Below, piece by piece: positions 61,085 through 64,000 of a DNA stretch of 64,000 nucleotides; the stretch's first letter is position 1; each line of letters starts with the position of its first letter. Source of the stretch: Methylosinus sp. PW1 (GTDB lineage: Bacteria > Pseudomonadota > Alphaproteobacteria > Rhizobiales > Beijerinckiaceae); the NCBI RefSeq assembly GCF_000745215.1, contig NZ_JQNK01000007.1, positions 112,750 through 176,749 on the forward strand, given 5' to 3'. The notes beneath the pieces were generated by a model. The model saw only the letters and a program-made list of their open reading frames with translations. It had not been told where the DNA came from and made no database searches. A program made the position numbers and the translations under genes.

Positions 61085-61935
61085 CGTCTACGCCGAGTTC
61101 CGGCCGCAGTCGAGAGCGGGGCGGGCGGAGGGGCCATGGCGCAAGTCTCGAAAAACAGCTTCTCGTCGATCTGTCGGGCGTCACGCTCGGCGGCCGTCGC
61201 GAGCAGCTCGCCCGCAAGCGTCATGAGCGCGCGCAGATTGCCCTGGGAGTGATCGCAGAGGGTCACGATCAGCTCCGGGGTCATCAGCGTCGTCGCGCCG
61301 GCCTGCTGCAAGGCGTGTCTGAGACAATCCTGCAGCTCCTGCGGCGTCGCCCGGTCGATAGCGAGGCGAACTCGGATGCGGCTGCCGAGCGGGAGAAGCT
61401 CGTCGGACCGCAGACGCTCCACGAGCCGTCCGTCTCCCGCCAGAACGACGGTCAACAGAATATGGGAATCGAGTTTTGCCGAGGACAGCAAGCGCAGCTC
61501 GCTCAGGACGAGCGGCAGCATCTCCTGGGCCTCGTCGACGATCAGGACGGGCCTATTGAGAGAGTCGTCGATATGAGCCTGCCAACGCTGTCGCAGGTTC
61601 TTGGCTCCGCCCCAGCGGTTGTTCGGGCGAAGCTCGACGCCGAAGAGATCGCCCATCTCGCGATAGAAGTCGCCGATGCCGGCCTGGGGACGGCTGATCA
61701 CGCCGACCTTGACGTCGCGCTGCGTCGCCAGATGCTCGGCCAGGATGCGCAGGGCGGCGGACTTGCCGGCGCCGGGCGAGCCGGTGACGAGGGCGAAGCC
61801 GCCCTCCTCGGCGAGTTGCGCCACGCGCCAGCAGAAGGAGCGCAGGCGCGGCGTGGCGAACAACGCTTCGGTCGGCGCGCCCGGCGCGAAGGGGTTCCAC
61901 TTGAGGCCGTAGAGCGCCAATAGTTTGGGGTTCAA
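61081..61935 (-). CDS. ExeA/TnsC-like AAA+ ATPase
   Basis: A 284-residue AAA+ ATPase. The start is a TTG at 61935 that overlaps the transposase stop (TTGA); the first residues NPKLLALYGLKWNPFAPGAP are typical. Walker A is VTGSPGAGKSAALRILAEH, Walker B is RPVLIVDEAQEMLPLVLSEL, and the sensor region is VVLAGDGRLVERLRSDELLP. Such proteins (ExeA, TniB, TnsC) select targets and activate a DDE transposase. It is the middle gene of a three-gene coupled set. Confidence 0.85.
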   Translation of the reverse strand: MNPKLLALYGLKWNPFAPGAPTEALFATPRLRSFCWRVAQLAEEGGFALVTGSPGAGKSAALRILAEHLATQRDVKVGVISRPQAGIGDFYREMGDLFGVELRPNNRWGGAKNLRQRWQAHIDDSLNRPVLIVDEAQEMLPLVLSELRLLSSAKLDSHILLTVVLAGDGRLVERLRSDELLPLGSRIRVRLAIDRATPQELQDCLRHALQQAGATTLMTPELIVTLCDHSQGNLRALMTLAGELLATAAERDARQIDEKLFFETCAMAPPPAPLSTAAGTRRRR

Positions 61936-63470
61936 GACTCTTCTCCTTCGTCCTTGGGCAGGTAGGCGGGCGGCAACCCCGTTGCAGCCCGCTGCTCCAT
62001 GAGCTTGGCGAGCAGTGGCGCCATGCCACCGGCAGGCTTGATGGCGATGGGCTCCGCCGCGATCGGCTCCAGCGACCGGCGGCGCCCATCGGCGTTCTTG
62101 GTCTTGTCCTGCGGGAACAGCCGGCACAGCACCGCGCCGGTTTGCGCGTCGACGAGATGGACCCAGCCGAGGTCCCAGCTGGCGAAGCGGACCTCCAGGC
62201 GCGTGAGGTGGCGGTAGCGGTTCGGGGCCTCGAAGCGGCGGCCCTCGATCAGGAGGCTGCCGTCGCTCTTGCGCAGCGTCCGCTGCTCGGTCCTCGTGAA
62301 GGCCAGCTTGAGGCTCGCGCTGTCGGGGCTCGGCCGCGTCACCTCGGGGCCGGCGAGAAAACGCGTGACGGGCGCCTCGCCGATCTCCGAATGGATGTTG
62401 CGGTTGTACTCGTACTCGACCCAGGCCTGCGTCGCCTCGTTGAGCGTCGCCAAGCTGAGGTCCTGCACATCCTCCAACATGGCCATCAGCCGGCCTTCGA
62501 CTGGACCCCAAAACGCCTCCTGCTTGGCGTTCTGATAGGGGCTATAGGGGAGCGTCGTCTGGTGCAGGACTGCGAGCCGGCCGAGGCCCTCGCGGATCTC
62601 CGCCGCAGTCATCGCCGCGCCATTGTCGCTCATCGCGGCGCGCGGCAGGCCGCGCTTCTGGATCGCCTGTGACAGACCATGCGCGACGTTCTCGGCCGTC
62701 TCCGCCAAATACCATTGCAGATGACAGGCGAGTCGCGAACGGTCGTCGAGAATGCCGAGCAACATTGGCGTGCGCCACTCGCCACGCGGCGTCAGCACCT
62801 TGCGCGAGCCGTGATGGAAATCCCAATGCCACAGGCCGTTGACATATTCGGCCTCGTAGCTGCGGACCTCGCGTTGCTCGAGGCGCGCCTCGGCCCGCAA
62901 TGCGCCCGCCGTCAGCCGCGAGGTGAGCGGCCGGCGTTTGTCCAGACCATTGGCCCTGAGGAAGCGAAGGACGGTCGCATAAGACGGCACGGGTTGAAGC
63001 TCGGGCCGACTCGAAGCCAAGGCGACCAGATTGTCCCAGTGCAGCCTGACGCTCCAGCTCTTGTGCGCAGCGTATTGGGCGAGCAGCGCCTGGCGCAGCG
63101 GCACGCCGAGCGCTGTCTGCTGGCCGGCGTCCTGGCGACGTTTGCGGCGCAGGACGGCGATAGGGTCCTGACGCTCTCCGAGCGCCCGATAATACCAGCG
63201 CTCGATCGTGGAGGCGCCAAAGCGCACCGGCGCGCCGGTCGTTGGATGGCGCCATTCGCGCGCCGCAAGCTCAACGAGCGCCGAACGGAGCGCGCCCTTC
63301 TCGGGCGGCGCAGCGAGAAGCTGCCCGATCACCGAAAAGCGCAGCTGCGCCCATTGCTCGTGCACCCGCCTTTCGCCATGCCGACGCTCCTTGGAGTGGA
63401 CTGGCGGACGGTAACGGCGGGGCCGTCGACCCGCGACGGGCGTCTTCTGCGGGCCGACGAAAACCCTCAT
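61932..63470 (-). CDS. DDE transposase/integrase (Mu/Tn552/TniA-like)
   Basis: A 512-residue transposase. The DNA-binding front (about 40-190) is followed by an rve-type integrase core: GLWHWDFHHGSRKVL (Asp217), AAMSDNGAAMTAAEI (Asp282) and YQNAKQEAFWGPVEGRLMAM (Glu318), a DD-35-E spacing. Then comes a Mu-type C-terminal beta barrel (EGRRFEAPNRYRHLTRLEVR, WVHLVDAQTGAVLCRLF). It carries out strand transfer of the element. Its ATG overlaps the upstream gene end (GCATGAGG), and its stop overlaps the ExeA-like TTG start. Confidence 0.88.
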   Translation of the reverse strand: MRVFVGPQKTPVAGRRPRRYRPPVHSKERRHGERRVHEQWAQLRFSVIGQLLAAPPEKGALRSALVELAAREWRHPTTGAPVRFGASTIERWYYRALGERQDPIAVLRRKRRQDAGQQTALGVPLRQALLAQYAAHKSWSVRLHWDNLVALASSRPELQPVPSYATVLRFLRANGLDKRRPLTSRLTAGALRAEARLEQREVRSYEAEYVNGLWHWDFHHGSRKVLTPRGEWRTPMLLGILDDRSRLACHLQWYLAETAENVAHGLSQAIQKRGLPRAAMSDNGAAMTAAEIREGLGRLAVLHQTTLPYSPYQNAKQEAFWGPVEGRLMAMLEDVQDLSLATLNEATQAWVEYEYNRNIHSEIGEAPVTRFLAGPEVTRPSPDSASLKLAFTRTEQRTLRKSDGSLLIEGRRFEAPNRYRHLTRLEVRFASWDLGWVHLVDAQTGAVLCRLFPQDKTKNADGRRRSLEPIAAEPIAIKPAGGMAPLLAKLMEQRAATGLPPAYLPKDEGEES

Positions 63471-64000
63471 GCAGCGAGCATCGGCGCGGCCCTCCGGTGA
63501 TCGGCAAAAGCAATCGCAGCAGCGCGGTCAGTCGTTCGGCGGTGGCGCCGGAAAAGCGATCCAGGAGCGCCGTCGGCAGCTCCTCTCGGGCGACGGGCGG
63601 CATGAAGGCGGCCGCGGCCACCCTCCAGAACGGGCTTGCGGCGAAGACATCGCGCCACCATTGGCGCCAGCGCTGAATCGTGTTGCGGCTTGCGCCGACA
63701 AGGTTGGAGAGCTCGCGAACCGACGCCGCCGCGCCATTGCGTATCGCCGAAACCAGCACGACGACCGCGCTGAGAAACACCTTGCGCCCCGAGAAAACCG
63801 GAACGACGAGGGCGTCGCGCGCTTGCGGCAGTCCTGCACAGCGCAGCAGAAGCTGAAGCGCAAATTGTGGTCTGCGCCGAGCCCGGCGGGACCGCCTCTG
63901 GGCTTGCGCAGGAAATTGCCTGAATGAAGCGCGCCGCCGCAGCGCGCGCATCTCACCTCGCGCGCCCTCGCCGCAAGATCGCGGTCGAAGGCGAGGAGAA
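63470..64000 (-). pseudogene. Zinc-ribbon/HTH protein of the transposon, frameshifted, 5' end outside window
   Basis: The frame enters from the right edge and reads LLAFDRDLAARAREVRCARC, GGALHSGNFLRKPRG and LRFSFCCAVQDCRKRATP: two CxxC-type pairs form a zinc ribbon. Near 63790, at a C4 and an A4 run, the sensible frame shifts by one base and continues VFSGRKVFLSAVVVLVSAI and SVRELSNLVGASRNTIQRWR, a helix-turn-helix. The protein thus looks like a DNA-binding partner of the transposase. The frameshift may be real, programmed, or a sequencing error. I have seen similar proteins beside such transposases but cannot name the family with certainty. Confidence 0.6.

Noticed and set aside
61081..62511. 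476-residue reading of the ExeA-like ATPase
   Set aside because: The first 190 codons overlap the DDE transposase in another frame and are low-complexity. The coupled TTG start at 61935 gives the normal family N-terminus.
1..64000. CRISPR arrays, rRNA and tRNA genes
   Set aside because: I saw no regularly spaced repeats of 25-40 bases and no cloverleaf with a T-loop GTTCRANNC context that I could support by eye. A tRNAscan or CRISPR search would be decisive.

Overview
The window is GC-rich accessory DNA from an alphaproteobacterium. The best evidence is a complete repABC replicon (40.4-44.2 kb, minus strand) with its small antisense RNA, a replicon type confined to Alphaproteobacteria, together with RHE_PE00001-type (DUF1612/HTH) genes first known from Rhizobium plasmids. 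Most or all of the window is therefore probably a plasmid or chromid of a Hyphomicrobiales bacterium. The genus cannot be proved from this sequence.

Layout. 0-4.8 kb: surface-carbohydrate genes (two glycosyltransferases, a sugar nucleotidyltransferase fused to a GmhB-like phosphatase, and an AGE-type epimerase). 5.2-7.4 kb: a LON-domain protein, then an IS630 remnant joined to the 3' half of a glutathione S-transferase. 7.5-13.5 kb: an iron-uptake regulon on the minus strand (small DUF2946-like membrane protein, FecI-type sigma factor, FecR anti-sigma, TonB-dependent receptor, PepSY membrane protein). 13.6-16.4 kb: IS5 and DUF2442 relics, then a LytS-type kinase whose LytTR regulator has decayed. 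16.4-29.1 kb: an island of about a dozen small exported proteins, including a recent tandem duplication, with an intact second LytS/LytTR pair and a LuxR-type regulator. 29.3-30.5 kb: a lipoprotein alpha/beta hydrolase and an unknown gene. 30.8-37.4 kb: nested mobile DNA (IS110 relic, two IS21 elements, IS256 and group II intron reverse-transcriptase remnants); one IS21 copy interrupts the IS256 transposase with a perfect 7-bp target duplication. 37.4-48 kb: the plasmid core, with AbiE and ParE-type toxin-antitoxin genes, a serine recombinase and repABC, bracketed by an inverted repeat of about 0.8 kb made of two RHE_PE00001 copies, one broken. 48.2-55.7 kb: a cytochrome P450 flanked by an 86-bp direct repeat, a large CheB-CheR-PAS-kinase-receiver hybrid and a truncated glycosidase-like gene. 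55.7-59.5 kb: ppsA, a frameshifted HAD phosphatase and a nitroreductase with a late stop codon. 59.6-64 kb: ISKra4-like relics, a perfect 19-bp inverted repeat and a multi-gene transposon (DDE integrase, ExeA/TnsC-like ATPase, a RecA-fold ATPase with a Cys in place of the Walker A Gly, and a frameshifted zinc-ribbon gene that leaves the window).

The mixture of intact modules (iron uptake, repABC, exported-protein island, transposon operon) with nonsense, frameshift and truncation relics fits an actively rearranging plasmid. The least familiar items are the exported-protein island controlled by duplicated LytS/LytTR systems and the coupled transposon operon at the right edge.
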